Notes under the pieces: generated by a model
Databases searched by the model: none
What the model was told of the DNA's origin: nothing
The model's input: the letters and a program-made list of their open reading frames with translations, nothing else
Position numbers and translations under genes: made by a program
Assembly: GCF_041154505.1 (NCBI RefSeq)
Contig: NZ_AP028672.1
Coordinates: 3,326,501-3,390,500, forward strand
Reading direction: 5' to 3'
DNA length: 64,000 bases
From: Acidovorax sp. A79
GTDB lineage: Bacteria; Pseudomonadota; Gammaproteobacteria; Burkholderiales; Burkholderiaceae_C
Part shown: positions 17,839 to 25,830 of the stretch, piece after piece
Layout of the letters: each line of letters starts with the position of its first letter
Numbering within the stretch: position 1 is the stretch's first letter

Positions 17839-18521
17839 GAGGGCCTGCAGACGGCGGTGACGCGCTGGTACAGCACGCTGCCGCTGTACAGGCCCAGCAC
17901 CTCCTCGCGCGTGCATTGCATGGTCAGCACATGCTGGCCCTGGGCGGAAATGGCCGCCGCCGATTCAGACCGCGCCGTGGCCTGGGTGCCATCGGCATTG
18001 ACGCGGATGTCCAGCTTGCCCAGCCGGCTTGCGGAGCGCAGACCGCTGGCCTGCATGGCCTGCGCGGACTGCTGCTGCAGCGCACAGATCTCCGCGCGCC
18101 CGCCGGAGTACACGCTCGCGGGGCTGCTGCTGTGGTCGGTGAGCTTGAAGCTCAGGTCGGGCGCGGCCAGCGCGCACTGAGCACGGTAGTCCGACCGGTC
18201 GCCGAGCTCCACGGCTCGCCGCAGCACACCCTCCACCACGGCCGGGGTCAGCCTGGTGATGTTCTCGGCCTTGGGGCTGCTGGCGGCGGGCGCGGCCGGT
18301 GGCGCGGAGGGCGCGCTGGCCTTGACCTTGGCCACGGGTGCCGTGGCGGGAGACGGCCGTGGGCTGGGCGGCGCGGCCGGGCGTGGCGCCTGGGCGCAGG
18401 CCCGGTCGGAGAAGGTGGTGTGCCCCTTGTCGTCCGTGCACTTGAACAGGTTCTGGCCGCTGGCCGTGGAGGCGGCCAGCATGGCGGCGAGGGCCGCCAG
18501 CAAAAGGGGAGGGTTGCGCAT
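17835..18521 (-). CDS. DUF4124 domain secreted protein
   Basis: A 228-residue exported protein. A signal peptide (about 1-23, ending STASG) precedes a short DUF4124 domain (NLFKCTDDKGHTTFSDRACAQ), then a long Ala/Pro linker (about 48-85) and a C-terminal ~140-residue domain with several Cys that I do not recognise. DUF4124 is a small Cys-containing envelope domain of unknown role, common in gammaproteobacteria and betaproteobacteria. The ATG at 18521 starts the signal peptide; the upstream frame is Ser/Pro-rich. A second DUF4124 protein is at 53677. Confidence 0.78.
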   Translation of the reverse strand: MRNPPLLLAALAAMLAASTASGQNLFKCTDDKGHTTFSDRACAQAPRPAAPPSPRPSPATAPVAKVKASAPSAPPAAPAASSPKAENITRLTPAVVEGVLRRAVELGDRSDYRAQCALAAPDLSFKLTDHSSSPASVYSGGRAEICALQQQSAQAMQASGLRSASRLGKLDIRVNADGTQATARSESAAAISAQGQHVLTMQCTREEVLGLYSGSVLYQRVTAVCRPS

Positions 18522-18598
18522 GGAAAGCGGTGGGGGGCTGGATGCAGAAGTGCGCAATTAGAGCAGCCGATGGTGGCGGCCCGTGCCGCACCGGCACG

Positions 18599-20356
18599 TC
18601 AGAAAGACTCCCAGTCGTCATCCGACGCCTTCTGGCCCGCCGGGGCGGCGGGTGCGGGAGGCGGCGCTGGGCGCGCCGCGGGGGCCTGCAGCGGCCTGGC
18701 AAGGGGCGGGGCGGCCTTGGCGGGGGCGGCTTTGAGCGCGCTGCCCGCCGCCCGAGGCCTGGGCGCCGGGGCCGGCGCGCGGGCAGGGCTGGGCGTGGTG
18801 CTGGCGGGCTGGTGGCCCACGTTGAAGACGGACACGACCTCGGCCAGGCGCTGCGCCTGGTCGCGCAGCGAGGCCGCGGCGGCCGCCGATTCCTCCACCA
18901 GGGCGGCGTTCTGCTGCGTCATCTGGTCCAGGTTGCTCACGGCCTGGTTGACCTGGCCGATGCCGTCGCGCTGTTCGCTGGAGGATGCGGTGATCTCGCC
19001 GATGAGGTCGGACACCCGGCGCACGCTGGCCACGATCTCGTCCATCGACTGGCCCGCCTGCGCGACCTGGCCCGAGCCGGTCTCCACGGTGTCGACCGAG
19101 GCGCTGATCAGCTCCTTGATCTCCTTGGCCGCGGAGGCGGAGCGCTGGGCCAGGCCCCGCACCTCGCTGGCCACCACGGCGAAGCCCCGGCCCTGTTCGC
19201 CCGCGCGGGCGGCTTCCACGGCGGCGTTGAGGGCCAGGATGTTGGTCTGGAAGGCGATGCCGTCGATCACGCCGATGATGTCGGCGATCTTGCGCGAGCT
19301 GCTGGTGATGTGCTGCATGCTCTCGACCACCTGCGCCACGACCTCGCCGCCCCGCGTGGCCGCCTGCGCGGCCGTGGTGGCCAGCTGGTTGGCCTGGCGC
19401 GCGGTGTCCGCCGACTGGGTGACGGTGGCGGTCAGCTCTTCCATGCTGGCGGCGGTCTCTTCCAGGTTGGCGGCCGTCTGCTCGGTGCGCGACGACAGGT
19501 CCTGGTTGCCCGTGGCGATCTCCACCGAGGCATTGGACATGGAGTCCACGCCGCTGCGCACCTCGGAAACCAGGCCGCGCAGGCGGGCCGCCATCTGCGA
19601 TACCGAGCGCAGCAGGTGGCCGAACTCATCCTGGCGATCGTCCTGCGCGGACACGGTGAGGTTGCCGCTGGCGATGGCATCGGACAGATCCACCGCCCGG
19701 TTCAGCGGGCGCGTGATGGAGCGCACCAGCAGGAACGACAGCACCAGGCCCAGCGCGAACACGGCCCCCTGGGTGATCCAGGCCAGCAGGTTGGCGTGGC
19801 TGCGGGCGGCCTGGGCCTCCTGCCGGGCCGCGTCGCGCTGGCTCTGCTGCAGCTGCACGAAGGTCTCGAGGCTGTCCACATAGCGGCCGATGGACGGCAG
19901 GTACTTGGATTCGATGAACGACTTGAAGGCGGCCCCGTCGCCACCCTGCTTGATTTCGCGCGCCTGCTTGTTGAGGGCCAGCACATGGGTGCGCTCGGCG
20001 GCCACGCGCTCGAGGGCGGCCTTGTCTGCCGGGCTGGTCGCCAGTTCCACCACCTTGGCCTGGATGGCCGAGATGCCGGCCACGCCGGCCTTCACGCGGC
20101 CGTCGAACAGGGCCGTCAGGTCCGCATCGGGCGTGGAATTGCTGGCCAGCACCCGCTCGCCGGTGGTTTCGGTGGCGCCCTTCCATTGCGCGGCGAGCGT
20201 GATGCGGTTCTCGAACGATGCCATCGACTCCATGGACCGGTCCATCACCTGGGCCACCTGGTGCTGCGCCCATACCGACACCAGCAGCATGGCACCCAGC
20301 AGCCCCACGATAGAACCCCACAGCTTGGGCGACAGGCGCACGTTATCCAATTTCAT
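18599..20356 (-). CDS. Methyl-accepting chemotaxis protein
   Basis: A 585-residue chemoreceptor. Membrane helices near residues 12-32 and 190-212 bound a ~155-residue periplasmic four-helix ligand domain. A HAMP domain follows ([20 protein letters not shown]) and then the signalling domain, with the hairpin tip [20 protein letters not shown] and [17 protein letters not shown]. The tail is an Ala/Pro-rich flexible linker ending in DWESF, which matches the C-terminal pentapeptide (NWETF type) that tethers CheR/CheB. GGAG precedes the ATG. The ligand is unknown and no che genes are adjacent. Confidence 0.94.
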   Translation of the reverse strand: MKLDNVRLSPKLWGSIVGLLGAMLLVSVWAQHQVAQVMDRSMESMASFENRITLAAQWKGATETTGERVLASNSTPDADLTALFDGRVKAGVAGISAIQAKVVELATSPADKAALERVAAERTHVLALNKQAREIKQGGDGAAFKSFIESKYLPSIGRYVDSLETFVQLQQSQRDAARQEAQAARSHANLLAWITQGAVFALGLVLSFLLVRSITRPLNRAVDLSDAIASGNLTVSAQDDRQDEFGHLLRSVSQMAARLRGLVSEVRSGVDSMSNASVEIATGNQDLSSRTEQTAANLEETAASMEELTATVTQSADTARQANQLATTAAQAATRGGEVVAQVVESMQHITSSSRKIADIIGVIDGIAFQTNILALNAAVEAARAGEQGRGFAVVASEVRGLAQRSASAAKEIKELISASVDTVETGSGQVAQAGQSMDEIVASVRRVSDLIGEITASSSEQRDGIGQVNQAVSNLDQMTQQNAALVEESAAAAASLRDQAQRLAEVVSVFNVGHQPASTTPSPARAPAPAPRPRAAGSALKAAPAKAAPPLARPLQAPAARPAPPPAPAAPAGQKASDDDWESF

Positions 20357-20583
20357 TGACCATCTCCAGAAAGGACGAGTCCGCATTTTTCGTGCTTCCG
20401 CCACGGCCGTAAACACTTGCGGGGGCCCGGCCCGCCTTCGCGCGCGATGTTATTTCATTAATGTAGTGCTTACACAACGAAACAATTTCTCGGCCAGCGT
20501 CTGGAGGTGCCTTGCCGGCCGCTTGGCGCCCCGGCCTCGGGATCTTTGCCGGCGGCCCGGGCGCTCATATGACAATACCGCCC

Positions 20584-21018
20584 ATGAATTTGCGCAAAAT
20601 CCTGGTGCCCCTGGGCGTGGTGGGGCTGGTTGTTTTTGGTTTCATGGCCTACGGATGGCCCGGTGTGGCCGCCGTCATGGGCGGGCTGGTCATGTGGGCG
20701 CTGCTGCATTTCACGCGGCTCATGAATGTGATGAAGAAGGCCGCCAACCGCCCCATCGGGTATGTGGGCAGCGCGGTCATGCTCAACGCCCGCCTCGGCG
20801 AGGGGGTCAACCTGATGCATGTGGTGGCCATGACGCAGTCCCTGGGCGAGCAGCTGTCGCCGGCGCAGGCCGAGCCGGAGGTGTACCGCTGGACGGATGG
20901 CACCCAGTCGCACGTGACGTGCGAGTTCCGCCACGGCAAATTGGCGAAGTGGACGCTGTGGCGGCCCGAAGGCGACGGTTCCGCCGCCCCGGCGGGCCAG
21001 CCCCCGGCCGCCCCGTAA
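20584..21018 (+). CDS. Small membrane protein of unknown function
   Basis: A 144-residue protein with two adjacent hydrophobic helices (residues 5-22 and 26-48), then a soluble domain containing MKKAANRPIGYVGSAVMLNARL and, later, a Trp-rich part (YRWTDGTQSHVTCEF, AKWTLWRPEGD). I do not recognise the family; glycerate-kinase or SecY-like resemblances are absent. It starts 39 bp upstream of ilvE on the same strand, so it may share its transcript. An alternative ATG at 20569 adds five residues. Confidence 0.7.
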   Translation: MNLRKILVPLGVVGLVVFGFMAYGWPGVAAVMGGLVMWALLHFTRLMNVMKKAANRPIGYVGSAVMLNARLGEGVNLMHVVAMTQSLGEQLSPAQAEPEVYRWTDGTQSHVTCEFRHGKLAKWTLWRPEGDGSAAPAGQPPAAP

Positions 21019-21057
21019 AATCCCCGGTTTGCGACCCACAGCAACAAAAGGACACCC

Positions 21058-21996
21058 ATGAGCCCCGTAGTTCCCTCGATGGCCGACCGTGACGGCAAGA
21101 TCTGGATGGACGGCCAGATGGTCGATTGGCGCGACGCCAAGATCCATGTGCTGACCCACACCCTGCACTACGGCTGCGGCGCCTTTGAAGGCGTGCGCGC
21201 CTACAACACCGCCAACGGCACGGCCATCTTCCGCCTGGAAGAACACACCGACCGCCTGTTCAACAGCGCCAAGATCCTGCGCATGAAGATTCCCTTCAGC
21301 AAGGAAGAAGTGAACGAGGCCCAGAAGGCCGTGGTGCGCGAGAACAAGCTTGAATCCTGCTACCTGCGCCCGCTGACCTGGATCGGCTCGCAGAAGCTGG
21401 GCGTCTCCCCCAAGGGCAACCAGATCCACCTGATGGTGGCCGCCTGGGCCTGGGGCGCCTACCTGGGCGAAGAGGGCATGAAGCGCGGCATTCGCGTGAA
21501 GACCAGCAGCTACACGCGCCACCACGTCAACATCACCATGACGCAGGCCAAGGCGGTGAGCAACTACACCAACTCCATCCTGGCCAACATGGAAGCGCTG
21601 GACGATGGCTACGACGAGGCGCTGCTGCTCGACAGCTCCGGCTTCGTGTCCGAGGGCGCGGGCGAGAACATCTTCGTGATCAAGAACGGCGTGATCTACA
21701 CGCCCGACCTGTCGGCCGGCGCCCTGAACGGCATCACCCGCAACACCGTGTTCCACATCGCCAAGGACCTGGGCCTGGAGATCGTGCAAAAACGCATCAC
21801 GCGCGACGAGGTCTACATCGCCGACGAAGCCTTCTTCACCGGCACGGCCGCCGAGGTGACGCCCATCCGCGAACTCGACCGCATCGAGATCGGCGCGGGG
21901 TCGCGGGGCCCGATCACCGAAAAAATCCAGAGTGCCTTCTTCGACATCGTCAACGGCCGCAATTCCAACTACGCCCACTGGCTCACCAAGGTCTGA
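21058..21996 (+). CDS. ilvE: Branched-chain amino-acid aminotransferase
   Basis: A 312-residue class IV PLP aminotransferase for Leu, Ile and Val. Characteristic parts are the HTLHYGCGAFEGVRAYNT motif near residue 36, YLRPLTWIGSQ, the PLP-lysine segment MTQAKAVSNYTNS near 165, SEGAGENIFVIKNG and NGITRNTVFHIAKDLGLEI. Length matches E. coli IlvE (309). Its TGA overlaps the ATG of the zinc-finger gene (ATGA), so the two are translationally coupled. Confidence 0.96.
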   Translation: MSPVVPSMADRDGKIWMDGQMVDWRDAKIHVLTHTLHYGCGAFEGVRAYNTANGTAIFRLEEHTDRLFNSAKILRMKIPFSKEEVNEAQKAVVRENKLESCYLRPLTWIGSQKLGVSPKGNQIHLMVAAWAWGAYLGEEGMKRGIRVKTSSYTRHHVNITMTQAKAVSNYTNSILANMEALDDGYDEALLLDSSGFVSEGAGENIFVIKNGVIYTPDLSAGALNGITRNTVFHIAKDLGLEIVQKRITRDEVYIADEAFFTGTAAEVTPIRELDRIEIGAGSRGPITEKIQSAFFDIVNGRNSNYAHWLTKV

Positions 21997-22208
21997 TGAA
22001 CATGTCGCAAGCAACCGTTGAACTCCTGGCCAAGGACCTGAACGCACAGGGCGGGGTTTTCTGCCCCAGCCCCAAGGCCGACATGAAAATCTGGAACAGC
22101 CACCCCAAGGTGTACCTGGACGTGGCCCGCACGGGCGAGGCCAAGTGCCCCTACTGCGGAACGGTGTACCGCCTCAGGGCGGGCGAGCGCGTGCACGCCG
22201 GTCATTGA
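21996..22208 (+). CDS. Small zinc-finger protein (CHCC type)
   Basis: A 70-residue protein of the zf-CHCC family. The C-terminal half holds the metal site: a His in WNSHPKVYLDV, then CPYCGTVYRL. FCPSPKADM lies further upstream. The family resembles the zinc subunit of mitochondrial complex I and is widely placed beside ilvE in betaproteobacteria. Function is unknown. It overlaps ilvE by 1 bp, and the next gene starts 3 bp later. Confidence 0.85.
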   Translation: MNMSQATVELLAKDLNAQGGVFCPSPKADMKIWNSHPKVYLDVARTGEAKCPYCGTVYRLRAGERVHAGH

Positions 22209-22211
22209 TTG

Positions 22212-23030
22212 ATGCCAGTTGCAGCCGGCGGCGCATCGCCGCCGCCCACGTTGACCGTGGCGGTGCTGACCCACAACGAGGCGCACCGCATTGAAGCCTG
22301 CCTGAAGAGCGCCGCCTTTGCAGACCAGCTGCTGGTGGTGGACAGTGGAAGCACGGACGACACCGTGGCCATCGCGCGGGGCCTGGGCGCCGAAGTCCAT
22401 GTCCACCCGGACTGGCAGGGCTTTGCCGTGCAGCGCAACCGCCTGCTCGCCCATGCGCGCGGCGACTACATCTTCTTCCTCGATGCTGACGAAGTGATGA
22501 CACCGGCCTTCGCGCGGGAGCTGCAGGCCATCGTGCGCTCGGGCGAGCAGGCCGTGTGGAAGATCCGCTGGCGCATGGTGGCGTTCGGGCAGGAGCTCAC
22601 GCACTTTCGCTCGCAGTCCCAGATCGAGCGGCTGTTCGTGCGCGGCATGGTCCGGGAGTACACGGGCGTGGTGCACGAGCAGGCGCAGCTGCATGCGCTG
22701 CCCGGTGGCGGCGAGGTGCCGCGCCGCCTGATCAAGGCGCGCCTGCTGCACTACTCGCGCACCACGGTGCGCGGCAGCCTGGAGAAGCTCACGCAGTACG
22801 TGATGCTCGGCGCCGCGAAGCGCGCCGAGAACGGGCAGCGGGGGGGGGTGCTGCGGGGGCTGGCCTCGGGCACTTCCATGTTCGTGCGCCTGTACGTGTT
22901 CCGCCTGGGCTTCCTGTGCGGGGGCGCGGGCTTCCTGTACTGCTTCTTCGTGGCGCTGGAGGGGTTCTTCCGCTATGCGGCGCTGCGGTACGACCGTGAC
23001 CGCCTCACGGGCCGGGTGATCCGCGGATGA
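22212..23030 (+). CDS. Glycosyltransferase family 2 (WaaE/KdtX-like)
   Basis: A 272-residue inverting GT-A glycosyltransferase. The nucleotide-sugar fold begins LTVAVLTHNEAHRIEACLKS; VVDSGSTDDTVAIA and IFFLDADE (the DxD site, near residue 95) follow, then FRSQSQIERLFVRG and YTGVVHEQ. These match the WaaE/KdtX branch that adds glucose to the lipopolysaccharide inner core. The C-terminal third has one or two hydrophobic stretches that could attach it to the membrane. The ATG at 22212 is preferred to a TTG one codon earlier. The next gene overlaps it by 4 bp. Confidence 0.88.
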   Translation: MPVAAGGASPPPTLTVAVLTHNEAHRIEACLKSAAFADQLLVVDSGSTDDTVAIARGLGAEVHVHPDWQGFAVQRNRLLAHARGDYIFFLDADEVMTPAFARELQAIVRSGEQAVWKIRWRMVAFGQELTHFRSQSQIERLFVRGMVREYTGVVHEQAQLHALPGGGEVPRRLIKARLLHYSRTTVRGSLEKLTQYVMLGAAKRAENGQRGGVLRGLASGTSMFVRLYVFRLGFLCGGAGFLYCFFVALEGFFRYAALRYDRDRLTGRVIRG

Positions 23031-24280
23031 AGGCCTACCGCTGGTTCGGGCGCTGCGCCAGCCTCGGCGCGTTCATGGTTCCGGGCCTGGCCCTGTGGCT
23101 GCCCTCGGGCTATTCCTATGGGGCGGTCGTGCTGCTGCTGGCCGCGCTCGCCAGCGCGCCGGTGTGGTGGAACCGGCCCGCGCCGCGCGCGGCCTGGTGG
23201 CTGACGGCGGCGTTTTCCTGCATGGCGGCGCTGTGGCTGCTGGACGTGGGGGCCACCTGGGGCTGGGGCAGCATGGACCGCCCCGTCAAGTACCTGCTGG
23301 CGCTGCCCTGCATCTTCTACCTGATGACCTTCGAGCCGCGCGCATCGTGGCTGTGGATGGGGGTGGCGGTGGGCGCGGTGGGCAGCGGCCTGGTGGCCAT
23401 CTACCAGATCTGCGTGCAGGCGCTGCCCCGCGCCAATGGCTTCACCAACGCCATCCAGTACGGCAACCTGAGCATGCTGCTGGCCGTGATGAGCGGCCTG
23501 TTGCTGGTGGTGCAGTGGAAGCGCTGGGTGCTGTGGCAGCGGGTGCTGCTGGCGGCGGCCATCGTGCTGGGCGCGGTGGGGTCGGTGCTGTCGCAGTCGC
23601 GGGGCGGATGGCTGGCGCTGGTGCTGCTGCTGCCGGTCAGTGCGTGGCTGCTGGTGCGCACCACGGGGCAGCGCCGGATGTACTGGGGCCTGTGCGCGCT
23701 GGCGCTGGCGGCGGCCGCGTTGTCGCAGGTGCCCGCGGTGGAGCAGCGGGTGGACGAGGCGCGCCAGGAAGTGCAGACCTACAAGGACCACGGCGATGGC
23801 CGCAGCTCGGTCGGGCAGCGGCTGGCGCACTGGGGCCTGGCGTGGGAGATGGGCTGGGACCGGCCTTTGACCGGCTGGGGCCGCGCGGGCTATGCCGAGG
23901 AGAAGGCGCGGCGCGTGGCGGCCGGGCTGGCACACCCGGTGGTGCTCGAATTCGGCCACGCGCACAACGAAATCCTGGATCTTTTCGCCAAGCGGGGGCT
24001 GCCCGGCGTGCTGCTGTTGCTGGCGTTCTATGGCATTCCGCTGGCGATGTTCTGGCCCACGGCCCGGCGCATCCGCGATGGGGCGGGAAAGATGGACAAG
24101 GAATCGCTTTCCCTGTGCCTGGTGGGAGTGATGGTGCCCCTGTCGTACATCGGCTTCGGCCTCACCCAGGTCTTCCTGGCCCACAACAGCGGCAACATGT
24201 TCTATCTTTTCATGTGCCCGCTGCTGCTGGCCGCCCTGCACGAGCGGCGTGCCCGCATCGGCTGCGGCCGGCCGTTCTAG
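23027..24280 (+). CDS. O-antigen ligase/polymerase family membrane protein
   Basis: A 417-residue polytopic protein with about 11 hydrophobic segments and a Wzy_C (O-antigen ligase) core. SQSRGGWLALVLLLP gives the conserved Arg near residue 190. The large periplasmic loop carries DGRSSVGQRLAHWGLAWEMG, PLTGWGRAGY and GHAHNEILDLFAKRGLPGV, with the catalytic-type His. WaaL-like enzymes ligate O-antigen to lipid A-core in the inner membrane; polymerase activity cannot be excluded. Its ATGA overlap with the GT2 gene and the GT4 gene downstream support an LPS role. Confidence 0.87.
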   Translation: MKAYRWFGRCASLGAFMVPGLALWLPSGYSYGAVVLLLAALASAPVWWNRPAPRAAWWLTAAFSCMAALWLLDVGATWGWGSMDRPVKYLLALPCIFYLMTFEPRASWLWMGVAVGAVGSGLVAIYQICVQALPRANGFTNAIQYGNLSMLLAVMSGLLLVVQWKRWVLWQRVLLAAAIVLGAVGSVLSQSRGGWLALVLLLPVSAWLLVRTTGQRRMYWGLCALALAAAALSQVPAVEQRVDEARQEVQTYKDHGDGRSSVGQRLAHWGLAWEMGWDRPLTGWGRAGYAEEKARRVAAGLAHPVVLEFGHAHNEILDLFAKRGLPGVLLLLAFYGIPLAMFWPTARRIRDGAGKMDKESLSLCLVGVMVPLSYIGFGLTQVFLAHNSGNMFYLFMCPLLLAALHERRARIGCGRPF

Positions 24281-24395
24281 ATGCGACACCCCCCTGAGCG
24301 GCTTCGCCGCATCCCCCCGCTCTCGCATTGCTGTGCAATGCGGGCAGGGGGACGCAGCCCTCGCTGCGGGGCGGCCCTTGCTCGGCTGCCCGGGA
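24281..24395 (+). repeat. Long GC-rich post-stop repeat, copy 2
   Basis: It starts at the end of the ligase gene with ATGCGACACCCCCCTGAGC, a GGCTTCGCCGC stem and a CGCATTGCTGTGCAATGCGG hairpin, then GGGGGACGCA and a CCTCGCTGCGGGGCGGCCCTT arm. This is the longer variant shared with 36244-36408. Confidence 0.6.
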
Positions 24396-24467
24396 CTGGG
24401 CCGTGCCGGTTTCAACCGTTGCGGGCCTCGCACAGAGCCATAGACAACTGAGACAGAGGCATTCTTC

Positions 24468-25442
24468 ATGCACATCCTGCTGGTCAACAACTCCCCCATC
24501 CCCGTCTACGGCTACGGGGGAACCGAGCGCGTGATCTGGGACCTGGGCAAGACACTCGTCCAGCAGGGCCACCGCGTGAGCTACCTGGTGCCCGAGGGTT
24601 CGACCTGCGACTTCGGCGACGTGCTGCCCATCCGCCCGGACGAGCCGTGGGAGGGGCAGATCCCGAAGGGCGTGGACATCACGCACTTCCAGTTCAACCC
24701 CCGTACCGAGCTGGCCAAGCCGTACCTGGTGACCGAGCACGGCAACGCGCGCAAGCCCAAGCCGCTGCCACTCAACACGGTGTTCCTGTCGCGCGACCAC
24801 GCCGCGCGGTATGGCTCCACCGAGTTCGTCTACAACGGCCTGGACTGGAGCGGCTACGGCCCGGTGGACTTCCAATCGCCGCGCCCGCGCTACCACTTCC
24901 TGGGCAAGGCGGCGTGGGGCGTGAAGAACGTGCGCGGCGCCATCAAGGTGGCACTGCGCGCGGGTGTGGAGCTGGATGTGCTGGGCGGCACGCGCATCAA
25001 TTTCAAGCGCGGCTTTCGCTGGACACTGTCGCGCAAGATCCATTTCCACGGCATGGTGGGCGGCACGCAGAAGACGGGCTTGCTCAACGCATCGCGCGGG
25101 CTGATCTTTCCGGTGCGCTGGCACGAACCCTTCGGGCTGGCGGTGATCGAGAGCCTGTACTTCGGCTGCCCGGTGTTTTCCACGCCCTATGGCGCGCTGC
25201 CCGAGCTGGTGCCGCTGCACTGCGGCGTGCTGTCGGCCGAGGCGAACGTGCTGGCCGAGGCGGTGCGTGGCAACCGTTTCGATGCGCGCGCCTGCCACCA
25301 GCACGTGGTCGACCATTTCAGCGCCGAGCGCATGGCGCGCAATTACCTGCGGATGTACGAACGTGTGCTCGCAGGCGAGAAGATCAATGCCCAGCCGCCG
25401 GTGATCCAGGGGCCTGCGCGCGAACTGCCCTGGAGGCAATGA
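24468..25442 (+). CDS. Glycosyltransferase family 4
   Basis: A 324-residue GT-B retaining glycosyltransferase. The acceptor half opens MHILLVNNSPIPVYGYGG, and the donor-binding half has HFHGMVGGTQKTGLLNASRG and the EX7E-type motif HEPFGLAVIESLYFGCPVF, near residue 220, which holds the nucleotide. AGAGG precedes the ATG. It follows the GT2 and ligase genes, so a lipopolysaccharide core or O-antigen role is likely; the sugar is unknown. It is separated from them by a GC-rich repeat and followed by two more. Confidence 0.88.
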   Translation: MHILLVNNSPIPVYGYGGTERVIWDLGKTLVQQGHRVSYLVPEGSTCDFGDVLPIRPDEPWEGQIPKGVDITHFQFNPRTELAKPYLVTEHGNARKPKPLPLNTVFLSRDHAARYGSTEFVYNGLDWSGYGPVDFQSPRPRYHFLGKAAWGVKNVRGAIKVALRAGVELDVLGGTRINFKRGFRWTLSRKIHFHGMVGGTQKTGLLNASRGLIFPVRWHEPFGLAVIESLYFGCPVFSTPYGALPELVPLHCGVLSAEANVLAEAVRGNRFDARACHQHVVDHFSAERMARNYLRMYERVLAGEKINAQPPVIQGPARELPWRQ

Positions 25443-25545
25443 AGCCCCCCTGAGGCGCTGCGCGCCATCCCCCGAGGGGGACGCACCCGGTGGCCCGGCA
25501 AAGCCGGTTCCACGGGTGCACTGGCGTCAGGGGCGCGCCAGTTGC
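25441..25545 (+). repeat. Long GC-rich post-stop repeat, copy 3
   Basis: It overlaps the stop of the GT4 gene (TGAAGCCCCCCTGAGGCGC) and includes CCCCCGAGGGGGACGCACCC and GGCCCGGCAAAGCCGGTTCC, closing with GGTGCACTGGCG. Copy 4 follows in tandem. Confidence 0.75.
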
Positions 25546-25555
25546 GAGGACCGGG

Positions 25556-25665
25556 GCCTCTCCCTGCGCGGCTGCGCCGCTTCCCCCACAGGGGGACGCA
25601 CCCTCTGGCCCGGCAAAGCCGGTTCCACAGGTGCACTGGCGGGGCCGCGCGCTTTGCAGAGACCG
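25556..25665 (+). repeat. Long GC-rich post-stop repeat, copy 4 (tandem)
   Basis: Second copy in direct tandem with copy 3: GCGCGGCTGCGCCGC, CCCCCACAGGGGGACGCACC, GGCCCGGCAAAGCCGGTTCC and GGTGCACTGGCGGGG. Together with copy 3 and the repeats at 25701 and 25782 it fills the ~390 bp between two convergent genes. I see no gene in this stretch. Confidence 0.75.
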
Positions 25666-25700
25666 GGCTTGACCGTCCGCACTGCCTCCATCACTCCCAC

Positions 25701-25728
25701 CCGTTCGGGCTGAGCCTGTCGAAGCCAG
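25701..25728. repeat. REP-like palindromic repeat
   Basis: Contains TTCGGGCTGAGCCTGTCGAA, an imperfect palindrome of the widespread kind found in many proteobacterial genomes. Only one copy was noticed in this window. Confidence 0.5.
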
Positions 25729-25781
25729 GGCGTACACGGTGTTGCAACGCCCGGTCACTCCGCAGGCATCCTTTTTGAATT

Positions 25782-25830
25782 GCCGCTAGCGCTTGTCCAA
25801 TAAGCGCTGGCAGCTATCGAATAAATAGCG
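25782..25830 (-). repeat. Two-stem intergenic repeat copy (reverse)
   Basis: Reverse copy that starts directly after the stop codon of the nitronate monooxygenase gene: read on the minus strand, CGCTATTTATTCGATAGC and then CAGCGCTTATTGGACAAGCG. Confidence 0.8.

Noticed and set aside
16414..17916. 500-residue open frame antisense to radA
   Set aside because: It is a shadow frame, rich in His, Gln and Arg with no family features; radA on the other strand is certain.
17508..19883. 791-residue plus-strand open frame spanning the radA end and the chemoreceptor
   Set aside because: It arises from the GC-rich antisense of the DUF4124 and chemoreceptor genes, with Arg/Ser/Ala runs and no motif.
20357..20480. 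A sigma-28 promoter for the chemoreceptor gene
   Set aside because: No TAAAGTTT-N11-GCCGATAA-like pair was found on the minus strand upstream of its start.
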